NCBI GenBank assembly: GCA_937893795.1
Contig: CALCTH010000592.1
Location: 1-48,398 of the forward strand
Length of the DNA: 48,398 nt
Direction of reading: 5' to 3'
Source of the DNA: an uncultured Myxococcales bacterium
GTDB taxonomy: Bacteria > Myxococcota_A > Polyangia > Polyangiales > Houyiibacteriaceae
Shown here one piece after another: positions 23,523-32,736 of this stretch. The position numbers and the translations under genes were made by a program. Position 1 is the first letter of the stretch. Every line of letters begins with the position of its first letter. Under the pieces are notes generated by a model. It ran no database searches. It was given only the letters and a program-made list of their open reading frames with translations, and was not told the origin of the DNA.

Positions 23523-25345
23523 TGACGCTCGGCCCGCTCACGCCACGCGCCCTTCGCACGTGTGTGGCGTGCGCGGCCCTCCCCGTCGCGCTCGCTGGTT
23601 GCGGCACCTCGCGCGTGAGCGCGCCCATGGCGGCGCCGGTGCTCACGCCACGCCATGTGGAGGTCGTGCGGGACGGGGAAGGCTGGACCCTTCTCCGCGA
23701 GGGCCGGCCCTACCGAGTGCGCGGCGTCGGCTTCACCGGACGGCTGGACGGCGTTCGTTCCATCGGCGCCAACTCCGTGCGTACCTGGGGCACCGGGCCC
23801 GACGCGCGTGCCTTCCTCGACGAGGCCGAAGCACTCGGGCTCTCGGTGACGCAGGGCCTCTGGCTCGGCCACGTCGGCCACGGCTTCGACTGGCACGACG
23901 CCGAGGCGCTCGCGGAGCAGCGCGCGCGCGTGCGCCGGGACGTGCTCGCGCTCCGGGACCATCCGGCGCTCCTCTTCTGGGGGCTCGGGAACGAGATGGA
24001 GATCGACAACGACGACCCGGCCATGTGGGCCGAGGTCGGCGAGCTCGCCGCCATGGTCCGCGAGCTCGACCCCCATCACCCCATCGTCGTCGTGACGGCC
24101 GACCTCGGCGCCGCCAACGACGCGCGTCTCCGCGACTTCGTGCCCGGCGTGGTGTGGGGCATCAACAGCTATGGCGGCGCGCCGAGCGTTCCTGCCCGCC
24201 TCGCGGAGCGTGGCCACGAGGGCCCCTGGCTCCTGACCGAGGTCGGTCCCCTCGGCGATTGGGAGACAGGGCGAACGCCGTGGGGTGCGCCCGTCGAGCA
24301 GAGCAGCGCCGAGAAGCGCGCCTTCATCGTCCGGGCGCTCGCTGCCGCGGAGTCTCCCGCTGCCCTCGGCGTCTATGGCTTCGTGTGGGGACCGGGGGAC
24401 GTACCCCTCGACACGTGGTTCCCGCTCCTCGGGCCGGGAGACCGGCTCATGGAGACGGCGGCACCCTTCGCCGAGGCGTGGGGTACGGAGCTGCGCAGCT
24501 TCCCCGAGATCCGTTCCTTCGACGCGCCCTTCTCCGGCCAGAGCGTCGCGCCGGGCGCTCCGCTCCTCGCGACCCTGGAGGCCGAGGGCGCCGGCACGAT
24601 CACGTGGGCGCTTCACGTCGACCGCGCGCCCGGATCGAACCTGCCGGGGCAAGTTGCGAGTCGCGGCTCGGGCACGAGCGTTCCGCTCCTCTGCGGCGAA
24701 GGGAGCACCCGCTTCGAAGAGGCGGCGCCGCAGCGCCCCGGGCCCTACCGGCTGCTCGCCTTCGCAGAGAACGACGAAGGGGGCGTAGCCTATGCGACCG
24801 CGCGCTTCGAGGTCGCGGGCGACGAGCCACGCGGCGTCGCGCTGCCCTTCTGGCTCGACGACCACTACGCCCCGAGCGGCTTCATGGGCGACGCTCCCGC
24901 GCGGGTGACGACGGAGACGTGCCCCGTCGACGCGTGGTGTAGTGGCGCCTGCCGCCGCTTTCGCTACCGCGCCGGCGAGGCCTCGGATGGCTGGGCCGCC
25001 GTGGCCTGGATGCACCCGGAGGGGAACTGGACCGGGCGCCAGCCGGGCGTGCCGGTTCCTTCGAACACTCGGCTCGTCACCTTCCGCGCCTGGGGCGCCG
25101 AGGGCGGAGAAACGGTCTCCTTCTTCGTCGGCAACTGGGACGTCGATGGCTTCTCGCAGAAGCTCGACGACGTCGTGCTCGAGAGCTCCCCACGGAGCTA
25201 CCGCATCGAGCTTGACGCGGGGCTCCGTGACGACCTCGTCTTCGGCTTCGGTTGGGCGGCCCCGACTCCGGCGCAGGACCTCGACTTCCGCATCGCCGAC
25301 GTGACCTTCCACGCCGCCGACGCCGAGGTCATCGCCGGGGAGTGA
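23522..25345 (+). CDS. TIM-barrel glycosidase lipoprotein with C-terminal putative carbohydrate-binding domain
   Basis: Lipobox LAGC; VEVVRDGEGWTLLREGRPYRVRGVGF, LLFWGLGNEMEID, PWLLTEVGPLGDW; C-terminal ALPFWLDDHYAPSGFMGD...CRRFRYRAG... Confidence 0.8.
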   Translation: MTLGPLTPRALRTCVACAALPVALAGCGTSRVSAPMAAPVLTPRHVEVVRDGEGWTLLREGRPYRVRGVGFTGRLDGVRSIGANSVRTWGTGPDARAFLDEAEALGLSVTQGLWLGHVGHGFDWHDAEALAEQRARVRRDVLALRDHPALLFWGLGNEMEIDNDDPAMWAEVGELAAMVRELDPHHPIVVVTADLGAANDARLRDFVPGVVWGINSYGGAPSVPARLAERGHEGPWLLTEVGPLGDWETGRTPWGAPVEQSSAEKRAFIVRALAAAESPAALGVYGFVWGPGDVPLDTWFPLLGPGDRLMETAAPFAEAWGTELRSFPEIRSFDAPFSGQSVAPGAPLLATLEAEGAGTITWALHVDRAPGSNLPGQVASRGSGTSVPLLCGEGSTRFEEAAPQRPGPYRLLAFAENDEGGVAYATARFEVAGDEPRGVALPFWLDDHYAPSGFMGDAPARVTTETCPVDAWCSGACRRFRYRAGEASDGWAAVAWMHPEGNWTGRQPGVPVPSNTRLVTFRAWGAEGGETVSFFVGNWDVDGFSQKLDDVVLESSPRSYRIELDAGLRDDLVFGFGWAAPTPAQDLDFRIADVTFHAADAEVIAGE

Positions 25346-28300
25346 GTCGGACCTCGAGAACGCGCACGACGCCGTCCCGAGCGAAGACGTGGCGGCTGAG
25401 CTCGGCGCCGAGGTTCAGGCCGGGCACCTCCTCCGTGCTGCCGTCCTCGCGCCGGGCCAGGATGCGCGGCTCCCCGGCATCGGTGGTGATGATGACCGGC
25501 GTCTGCGCGAAGGTGTAGGCCATGCCACCCGCCGGGACCTCGATATCGGCGGCCTCTCCCGCCACGTCGCAGTAGCGCATCACGCCGGCCTCGCCGAGGA
25601 GCTCCGCGCCGCGCATGAGCGCGGGATCGAAGGTGAGCGAGCCGGCATCGATGCGTACGCCGACCTCACCGAGGCGCGTGAGGAGCTCCTCCTTCACCTG
25701 CCCCGTCATGCCCGGCTGCTTCGCGCCGCCGGTCTCTGGCGTGTGCGAGTAGGGGTCGGTGGGGAAGGCGCCATAGGTGGCCGGGGACTTCCGGTAGCCG
25801 AGCCCAGCCTGGATCTCGAAGTAGGCTTCGGCGAGCGCATCGAGGGTCTCGGCGGGCGCGCCCTCGTCCTTGGCGGACCAGAAGCACTCCTGCGCTGCGA
25901 GGAGCAGCTTCGAAACCATGTGCCAGTAGACGCTCCCGAGACCCTCGTAGGCGAAGAAGGTCCCCGAGCGCCCGGTGAAGGCTCGGTGATCGAAGACCTC
26001 CTCGAAGAGCCCGAGGAGCTCGTCCCGCTCCGCCGCGACGTGCTCCCGATAGCGTTCGTCCTGCGCGAGGTCGTCGAGGAGCGCCTCGAGGTCGGCCGCG
26101 TTCCGGAGGTCGCCGCCGAAGCAGGCCATGCCCTCGTAGCCCTCGACCACGATCAGGCGGTGGTCGCCGCCGAAGCGCATCTTGCTCACGAGCGGTGAGC
26201 TCGCGACGCGTGCGAGCGGGAAGCGGTTCTTCTGCAAAAAGCCGGGCAGGTCCTTGTTCGGGTAGAGCAGGTAGGTGTTCTGCGCCGGCCAGTAGAGCGC
26301 GCTCTCCCTCAGCGCGCGCAGCACCTCGAGCGCCTCGTCCGGCGTCAGCGTCCCCGCCGAGAGCATGGCGACCTGACCCTCGAGCATCGGGTCGAGGGAC
26401 TCGATGCGGGCCTCGTCACCCTCCATCACGAGCACGTCGTAGGCGTGCGCCAGCCCGTCGTCGCGGCGGCGCGCTCGGAGCGCGTGGTCGAGGTGGGCGG
26501 TGGCCACGTCGAGGAGCGCGACGAGCGAAGTCTTGGAAACGGTCGTTCGGTCGGTCGTGGGTCCTTCGTAGACCGCGTCTCGAAAACGCGTCCCCGCCTC
26601 GCCGAGGCGGTCCATGGTCGCGCGTCGCGCCCTGGGCTCGATGTCCGCCGCGAGCTGGCCCTGGGCGTCCACCAGCGCGCCCGCGACGCTCTCCGCGAGC
26701 GCGGCGACGGGCGCCGAGACCGGGAAGTCCGTGACGTCGCTGCCCTCGAGCTGCGAGCGCCAGTACGCCACGAAGCGCCGTAGGTAGGCCGCCGTCACCA
26801 CGGAGACGCCCTTGCCGGCGAGCGCATTGTTGGCGTCGTTCCACTCGGGCCGCTGCGTGTTCATCCAGATGCCCGCGCCGGGCACGAAGCTCACCAGCTT
26901 GGCGAGGAGCAGCGTGAGCAGCTTCTCGGCCATGGTGACGTGGTGCACGTCCTCGCCCGCGAGCACGAGGCGCGCGTCCGTGCCCATCTCCTTCTCGAGG
27001 GCCGTGATGGAGGCCTCCGAGTCTTCGTCGAAGTGAATCGTGTCGTAGGGATCCCGGACCGTGTCCGCGTAGCTCGCGATGCGATAGGGCACGTTCGCCG
27101 CCGTGAAGAGGGGCTCGTTCCACCAGCGCTGAAGCACTCCCGGCTGGAGCCGCTCGACGGCCTCGAGGAGGCGCTGGAGGTACACGATCTGGTGGTCGCC
27201 CCAGTAGCCGATGTTGCTCCAGGGGTTGTCTGGCTCCGGGACCTCCCACTCGATGCCCGCCCGCGTGACCCGGTAGGGGTTGTAGCCGTCGGGCGTCGTC
27301 GCGTTGAGGAACTTCGCCACGATGGCCGGACCGAAGACCGGGAAGGCGTAGGTCAGCGGCTCCCAGTTCTGGAAGATGTCCCGCCAGTTGCCCTGGTAGT
27401 CGGTGCAGGGCGTGTTGTCGGGGTTGCGGAGCTTGATGGAGAACTCGTTCCAGGGCCGGCTCGGATCCCCGTGGCGCCGGCTCCAGGTGAGCGGGAGGTA
27501 CTCGAGGGCCAGCCGCCAAAGGTCGCGGTCGCCGCTCGCCTCCGCCTGGGCGTGGAGATCCGAGGCCTCGAGCCACTCCGGCAGGGCGTCGAAGAAGGCC
27601 CGCCGGCGCTCGTGAAGGCGCCGGTTTCGCGTGCTGACGAACTCCACGAAGTCGCGGGTCTCGACGCGCGTCCCGTGCGCGAAGACCCCTCCGCGGGCGA
27701 GGTTGAAGAGCGTGTTGGCGAAGTGGTGAGTGGTCGCCAGGTCGTCGGCGCCCACGGAGATGCCGTCGCCCGCGGCGAGCGTGCGCAGCAGCCCCTCGGT
27801 GCTCGCGGCCACGTCGGCCTCGAGGGCTTCGGCGCGGGCGGCGTCGTCGTGGTCCCGGAGGAACGCGCGGAGCGTGCCGACCTCGCCGGCATTCTTCGAC
27901 ACGTCCATCGCCAGGTACCAGCGCGCCCTCCCGCCGGCCGCGAGCTCGAGGGAGGCGATGCGGAGGAAGGCGCCGCGGCGACCCCGCAGGTCGTTCTCAC
28001 CCCGCACGGCCTCGCCGCGCTTGAATGCCTCGATGCGCGCATCGCTCGTCAGGAGCGTCGTCTCGACGTCCAGCCCGGCGCCCCAGGCGACGGCGGCGCG
28101 GAGCGCCTCCGAGGGTTCGGCGCGGTCGGTGAGCGTCGAGCTCAGCGAGAAGAGCCCGATGCCCGTCGCCGGGTCCCGCTCGGTGCGCTTGTAGCCGTCG
28201 AGGAGGTTCGAATACTCGGTCTGGAGCTGACGCGTCGCCCCGTGCGGGAGCACGTTCTGCACACCGTCCAGCAGCCGGACCCGGCAGGGGCCCGCCTCCG

Positions 28301-28811
28301 CGTCCCGGGTCAGCGTGACGGTGCGAACGAAGCCGAAGCGCTCGCCCATGCGCCAGGACTGCGCGAAGGTCATGCCGAGGTCGTGGTTGCGTTCCTCGAA
28401 GCGGAGCGTGTCGCCTTCGACGCTCTTCAGCAGCGTCCGCTCGACGCGGTGCACCTGAACCCCGCGTGTCGCGAGCGGCTCCCAGAGCATGGGGCCCTCG
28501 CCGCCGTCGACGAGGAGCGCCACGAGTGGGCCCGTGCGGTCGGCGCCGCGGGTTACCTTGTCGACGGTGTCGTAAGGGAAGAGCGCGTGGTCCGCATTGC
28601 CGCGGCCCGCGCTGAGACCCCCGGTGCTCGCGATGAAGAGCCAGTGGTCCGAGGGGCTCGCGAGGGTCATGAAGAAAGGCGCCATCGCGTCCACGCCATG
28701 GATGGCGTAGTAGCGCCGGCCCTCCCGCTCCTCGAAGACGCCCTGGGTTGCTCGTTCCGGACCGAGCGGCACGTCACCGCCCAACCGAACCTGTGTTCGC
28801 TCGTCGCTCAT
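25329..28811 (-). CDS. Large cytoplasmic glycoside phosphorylase-like protein (GH94/GH149/GH161-type, likely beta-1,3-oligoglucan phosphorylase)
   Basis: ~1160 aa from ATG at 28811, no signal peptide; SIKLRNPDNTPCTDYQGNWRDIFQNWEPLTYAFPVFGPAIVAKFLNATTPDGYNPYRVTRAGIEWEVPEPDNPWSNIGYWGDHQIVYLQRLLE; role inferred from adjacent GH16/17/128 and transporter. Confidence 0.65.
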   Translation of the reverse strand: MSDERTQVRLGGDVPLGPERATQGVFEEREGRRYYAIHGVDAMAPFFMTLASPSDHWLFIASTGGLSAGRGNADHALFPYDTVDKVTRGADRTGPLVALLVDGGEGPMLWEPLATRGVQVHRVERTLLKSVEGDTLRFEERNHDLGMTFAQSWRMGERFGFVRTVTLTRDAEAGPCRVRLLDGVQNVLPHGATRQLQTEYSNLLDGYKRTERDPATGIGLFSLSSTLTDRAEPSEALRAAVAWGAGLDVETTLLTSDARIEAFKRGEAVRGENDLRGRRGAFLRIASLELAAGGRARWYLAMDVSKNAGEVGTLRAFLRDHDDAARAEALEADVAASTEGLLRTLAAGDGISVGADDLATTHHFANTLFNLARGGVFAHGTRVETRDFVEFVSTRNRRLHERRRAFFDALPEWLEASDLHAQAEASGDRDLWRLALEYLPLTWSRRHGDPSRPWNEFSIKLRNPDNTPCTDYQGNWRDIFQNWEPLTYAFPVFGPAIVAKFLNATTPDGYNPYRVTRAGIEWEVPEPDNPWSNIGYWGDHQIVYLQRLLEAVERLQPGVLQRWWNEPLFTAANVPYRIASYADTVRDPYDTIHFDEDSEASITALEKEMGTDARLVLAGEDVHHVTMAEKLLTLLLAKLVSFVPGAGIWMNTQRPEWNDANNALAGKGVSVVTAAYLRRFVAYWRSQLEGSDVTDFPVSAPVAALAESVAGALVDAQGQLAADIEPRARRATMDRLGEAGTRFRDAVYEGPTTDRTTVSKTSLVALLDVATAHLDHALRARRRDDGLAHAYDVLVMEGDEARIESLDPMLEGQVAMLSAGTLTPDEALEVLRALRESALYWPAQNTYLLYPNKDLPGFLQKNRFPLARVASSPLVSKMRFGGDHRLIVVEGYEGMACFGGDLRNAADLEALLDDLAQDERYREHVAAERDELLGLFEEVFDHRAFTGRSGTFFAYEGLGSVYWHMVSKLLLAAQECFWSAKDEGAPAETLDALAEAYFEIQAGLGYRKSPATYGAFPTDPYSHTPETGGAKQPGMTGQVKEELLTRLGEVGVRIDAGSLTFDPALMRGAELLGEAGVMRYCDVAGEAADIEVPAGGMAYTFAQTPVIITTDAGEPRILARREDGSTEEVPGLNLGAELSRHVFARDGVVRVLEVRLTPRR

Positions 28812-28825
28812 GGCTCTCTGCTCGC

Positions 28826-30267
28826 TCAGCCCGCGTCCGGGGCCGCCTCCGCGGCCGCTCCGCTCTCCTCCGCCGCACACCTCGCCTCGAGGTCCGTCTG
28901 CATGCCGCGGACGGTGTCGAGGTCCTGCTGGTAGAAGACCAGCCGGACGCCCGCAACCAGGTAGAGCATGGCCGGGAAGGCCGTCATCATGAGGCGAATC
29001 CCCCGAGCAGCGCCGCGTCGCTCCGCTCCTGATTCGCAACGTCGCCAAAGACCCCGAGCAGGCACGCCGAGAGATAGCCGCCGAGACCCCAGCGCAGCTT
29101 CATCGAGAGCGTCGACGCACTGAAGGAGAGCCCCCTTGCGCGGCGGTTGCGCTTCCACTCGGAGAAGTCCGCGGTATTCGCGATCATCGTCCAGAGCAGG
29201 GGGGCCGGCGGCGCGAACGCGATCTTGCCCAGGATGTCGAAGAGGTAGATCAGACCGAGCTGGTCGCCGCCCTGGAGGAACATCAGTCCGTAGAAGGTTG
29301 ATGTGAAGATCGAGCACCCGATGTAGACGTTTCGATTGCCGAAGCGGGAAGCGAGAGGCTTGGCAAGCGGAGTGGCAGCGATCAGCGCGATGAAGCCAAC
29401 GATGTTGAACTTCTCGTTCTCGCTCAGCGACGTGATGAAGCTGAGCATCTCCAGCTTGGCCTCTGGATCGATGAAGTGCGTGAAGCAGAGAGCACCCACA
29501 GCCGCCTGCATCGCGAAGAGCGTGAAGCTGATGATGCCGACCCCCACCAGCGCCACCCATCGACGGGTGGTTATGACCTTCTTCAGGTCCGCCTCGAGAT
29601 TGGTCTTCTGCCCCTCGGGCGGCTCGCTTCTTTCTCGGGTAGTGAGGAACGCGGCGAAGAAGAAGATCACGCTGATGACACCAAAGACGCTCATCGTCCA
29701 GCCGTATCCGAGCGCGTCGTCGCCACCGCCAAAGAACGTGACCAGTGCAAGGGCGCTGCCGGTCACCGCGAGCTGCCCCGCAAATGCGAAGACGAACGGG
29801 TATTGATTCAATGACGCTCGCTCACCCGAGCTTCCCGTCATGGCCCCGGCCAGGGACGAGCGGGACAGGTCGATGGCCAGATAAATGGTCATCAACAGCA
29901 TGTACGTCACGCCCGCATAAATGGCTTTGCCGTTCGGGCTCAAATCGGGAATGCTGAAGGTCATGACCGCCAGCACGTCGTATGGAATCGCCATCCAGAG
30001 GAGGTAAGGGCGGAACTTATCCCCGCGCGTCTTCGTGCGGTCCACGATGCCGCCCATGATCAGGGCCGTCACCACGTCCCAAAGGCGCGCTACGAGCAGA
30101 ATCAGTGCCGCAACCTCGGGGTCGATACCGTACACGTCCGCGTAGAAGACGAGGGCCCACATCCCCGCCATGTCCCACACGAAGTGAGACGCGGTGTCGC
30201 CGAGGCCGTGGCCGATCTTCTCTTTCAGAGAGAGCCGCGGCGTGGGGGAGGGAGACTCTTCGTTCAT
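28826..30267 (-). CDS. GPH (glycoside-pentoside-hexuronide:cation symporter, MelB-like) transporter; reading frame interrupted at 29000-29004
   Basis: Frame 30267->28987: KEKIGHGLGDTASHFVWDMAGMWALVFYADVYG...VARLWDVVTALIMGGIVDRTKTRGDKFRPYLLW...NTADFSEWKRNRRARGLSFSASTLSMKLRWGLGG; last helix continues in another frame as GIRLMMTAFPAMLYLVAGVRLVFYQQDLDTVRGMQTDLEARCAAEES to 28826. Confidence 0.85.
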
Positions 30268-30309
30268 GAAGTCCGGTCCGTAGCTGCTGTCGAGACCGCC
30301 GTCCTGAGT

Positions 30310-30322
30310 ACCACGGCGTGGT
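30310..30322. promoter_or_regulatory. Candidate operator in a divergent promoter region
   Basis: Perfect 13-nt palindrome ACCACG-G-CGTGGT between divergent genes ending at 30267(-) and starting at 30390(+). Confidence 0.4.
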
Positions 30323-30389
30323 CTACCCGTGGCCAGGTCTTTGCGGATTTATGTCGCGAGCGTGTCTCGGTCCGGGCTACGGTTGCCGC

Positions 30390-31484
30390 ATGGGGAACCA
30401 AGGTGGCGCGGGACCGCGCCGGACGGTGGCCACGTGGGGCGTGGCCGTACTGATGGGTAGCGCCTTTGGCGCTTGCGGTGGCTCGTCGAGCGAGGCGCCA
30501 CCGGCCAACGCCGCGACCGCGTCCACGGCCGACGACGACGAGGCGACCACCCCGGCGCGTCGCCCCTTCGCGCCGATGGTGAACGGTCAGCCGGTGATCC
30601 GGGGCATCTCCTACGGGCCCTATCGCGAGGGCCAGCGGCCGGGTGGCCCCGACCCGAGCGAGGCGGAGATCCTCGAGGACCTCCGCATTCTCGCGGAGCG
30701 CTGGCAGATGCTGCGCATCTACGGCTCGCCGCCGCCGGCGGAGACGATCGTGCGCCTCGTCCGCGAGCACGAGCTTCCGCTCAAGGTGATGGTCGGCGCG
30801 TGGATCGAGCCCGAGTCGCGCGACGGCAATCCCATCCCGGCGCACGTGGCGCAGAACGCGACCCAGGTCCGCGAGGCGATTCGCATCGCCAACGCCTACC
30901 CGGACGTCGTCACGGCGGTGAACATCGGCAACGAGAGCCAGGTCTTCTGGAGCGGCCACCGCACCGCGTCGGAGGTGCTCATCGGCTACCTGCGCGAGAC
31001 GCGCGCCGCCATCCAGCAGCCCGTGACCACCGCAGACGACTACAACTTCTGGAACAAGCCCGAGAGCGCGGCCGTCGCGGCCGAGGTCGATTTCCTGCTG
31101 CTGCACGCCTACGCGATGTGGAACCGGCAACAGCTCGACGACGCCGTGGAGTGGACCGCGCGCGTGGTCGGGGACATCGCCGCCGCGCATCCCGACCTGC
31201 GTATCGTCATCGGCGAGACGGGCTGGGCCACGGTCCTCGACCCGGATGCGAGCGGTGACGAGGCGACGCAGATCGTCGGCACCGCGGGCGAGGAAGAGCA
31301 GCGCGTGTTCTACGAGGGCTTCACGGCCTGGGCCGCGCAGGCCGAGGTGCCCTATTTCTACTTCGAGGCCTTCGACGAGCCCTGGAAGGGCGGCGAGGAT
31401 CCGCGCGGCGTCGAGAAGCACTGGGGCCTCTACACGGTCGATCGGGAGCCCAAGCTCGCGATCCGCGAACCGACGACGCCCTAG
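30390..31484 (+). CDS. GH17-like beta-1,3-glucanase lipoprotein
   Basis: From ATG at 30390; lipobox FGAC; IRGISYGPYREGQ, MLRIYG, VTAVNIGNES (acid/base), IVIGETGWAT (nucleophile), YFYFEAFDEPWKGG. Confidence 0.85.
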   Translation: MGNQGGAGPRRTVATWGVAVLMGSAFGACGGSSSEAPPANAATASTADDDEATTPARRPFAPMVNGQPVIRGISYGPYREGQRPGGPDPSEAEILEDLRILAERWQMLRIYGSPPPAETIVRLVREHELPLKVMVGAWIEPESRDGNPIPAHVAQNATQVREAIRIANAYPDVVTAVNIGNESQVFWSGHRTASEVLIGYLRETRAAIQQPVTTADDYNFWNKPESAAVAAEVDFLLLHAYAMWNRQQLDDAVEWTARVVGDIAAAHPDLRIVIGETGWATVLDPDASGDEATQIVGTAGEEEQRVFYEGFTAWAAQAEVPYFYFEAFDEPWKGGEDPRGVEKHWGLYTVDREPKLAIREPTTP

Positions 31485-31491
31485 GGCCTCC

Positions 31492-32736
31492 ATGCGCCTC
31501 GTCCCTCTCGTGCTCGCGCTGGGCTGCGCTTCGGCGGCGCAGACGGCGCCGGAGCGTCGGCCCGTGGGCGCCGCGGAGAGTCCGCGGAGCGCCGATGCCC
31601 TGCGCTCCAAGCGCGGCGTCGCGTACCACTTCTGCGGCCTCGCTGGCGCGCGCGGGGAGTCGGATCTGCGCCTCATGCAGGAGGGTCTCGGCTGGACCTA
31701 CAACTGGGCCGAACGTCCTCATGCCTGCGGCGACGGGCCGAGCGTCGAAGACGCCCTCGCGCGGGCGGGGGTCGAGTTCGTCCCCATGGTGTGGGGCCTC
31801 GTGGACGAGGGGCGCCACTGCGCGAGCGGGGGGCCCTGCTTCCGCGTGGACAATCCCGGCGGCCCCGAGGCCTGCGACGAGGCCTGCGGCGACATCTTCG
31901 CCGAAGGCGAGATGGGCGGCCCCGGTGACGCCTGCTGGGAGTGCTTCCACCAGCCGATCTCGCGGGACGACTTCGCCGCGCGTGTCCCGGAGGGCGCGCG
32001 GTGGCTCCTCGGCTTCAACGAGCCCAACTTCCAGGGCCAGAGCGCATTGACCCCCGACGTCGCCGCTCGCGCCTGGGTGCACCTGGAGCACGTCGCCGAG
32101 GCGCGCGGTCTGGGCATCGTGGGCCCGGCGACGAACTTCTGCGCCACCGGCCCCGACGCGCCGCCGCCCGCTCGCTGCATCGCGCCGCGGGAGGGCGTGG
32201 AGATGGTCCACCTGGCCTGGCTCGAGGCCTTCTATGACGCCTGCAGCGCGGACGGCGTGGCCGGCCGCGATTGCCGCATCGACCATCAGGCCACGCACGC
32301 CTACGACTGCCACGCCATCGCCTGGTCCGTCGACCTCTTCGCGCGGAAGGCCGGCCGCAGCCCGCCGACCGAGGCCCACTGCGCGAGCGGTGTGCGAGAC
32401 GCTGATGAGACCGGCGTCGATTGCGGGGGGAACGCCTGCCCGGCCTGCTCGGCGTGGGCCCGCTCGCTCTTCGAGCGGCCCGTGTGGCTCACGGAGTTCG
32501 CCCATGCGCCCTGGGGCGGCTGCGAGGACGTGCCCCCCGAGGAGATGCGCTCCCTGGCGCTCGACTTCGCCCGCCGCGAGCTTCCACGCCTGGACGTCCA
32601 CCCCCGGCTCTTTCGCTACGCCTGGTTCATGCCCCGGGTGACCGGGGTGCTCGACCACGACGACCTGCTCGCCGACGACCCCGCCGGCGGCCGAACGCCG
32701 CTGGGCGAGCTCTATCTCGGCGGCGCCTCGCGCTGA
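31492..32736 (+). CDS. GH128-like endo-beta-1,3-glucanase
   Basis: From ATG at 31492; KRGVAYHF, WTYNWAE, VEFVPMVWG, WLLGFNEPNFQGQSALTPDVAARAW, VGPATNFC, PVWLTEFAHAPWGG typical of the glycosyl hydrolase catalytic core / GH128. Confidence 0.82.
   Translation: MRLVPLVLALGCASAAQTAPERRPVGAAESPRSADALRSKRGVAYHFCGLAGARGESDLRLMQEGLGWTYNWAERPHACGDGPSVEDALARAGVEFVPMVWGLVDEGRHCASGGPCFRVDNPGGPEACDEACGDIFAEGEMGGPGDACWECFHQPISRDDFAARVPEGARWLLGFNEPNFQGQSALTPDVAARAWVHLEHVAEARGLGIVGPATNFCATGPDAPPPARCIAPREGVEMVHLAWLEAFYDACSADGVAGRDCRIDHQATHAYDCHAIAWSVDLFARKAGRSPPTEAHCASGVRDADETGVDCGGNACPACSAWARSLFERPVWLTEFAHAPWGGCEDVPPEEMRSLALDFARRELPRLDVHPRLFRYAWFMPRVTGVLDHDDLLADDPAGGRTPLGELYLGGASR

Noticed and set aside
28812-29048. 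N-terminal extension of the phosphorylase ORF to 29048
   Set aside because: The extra 79 residues are Arg/Gly/Pro-rich and overlap the transporter C-terminus; ATG at 28811 is a better start.
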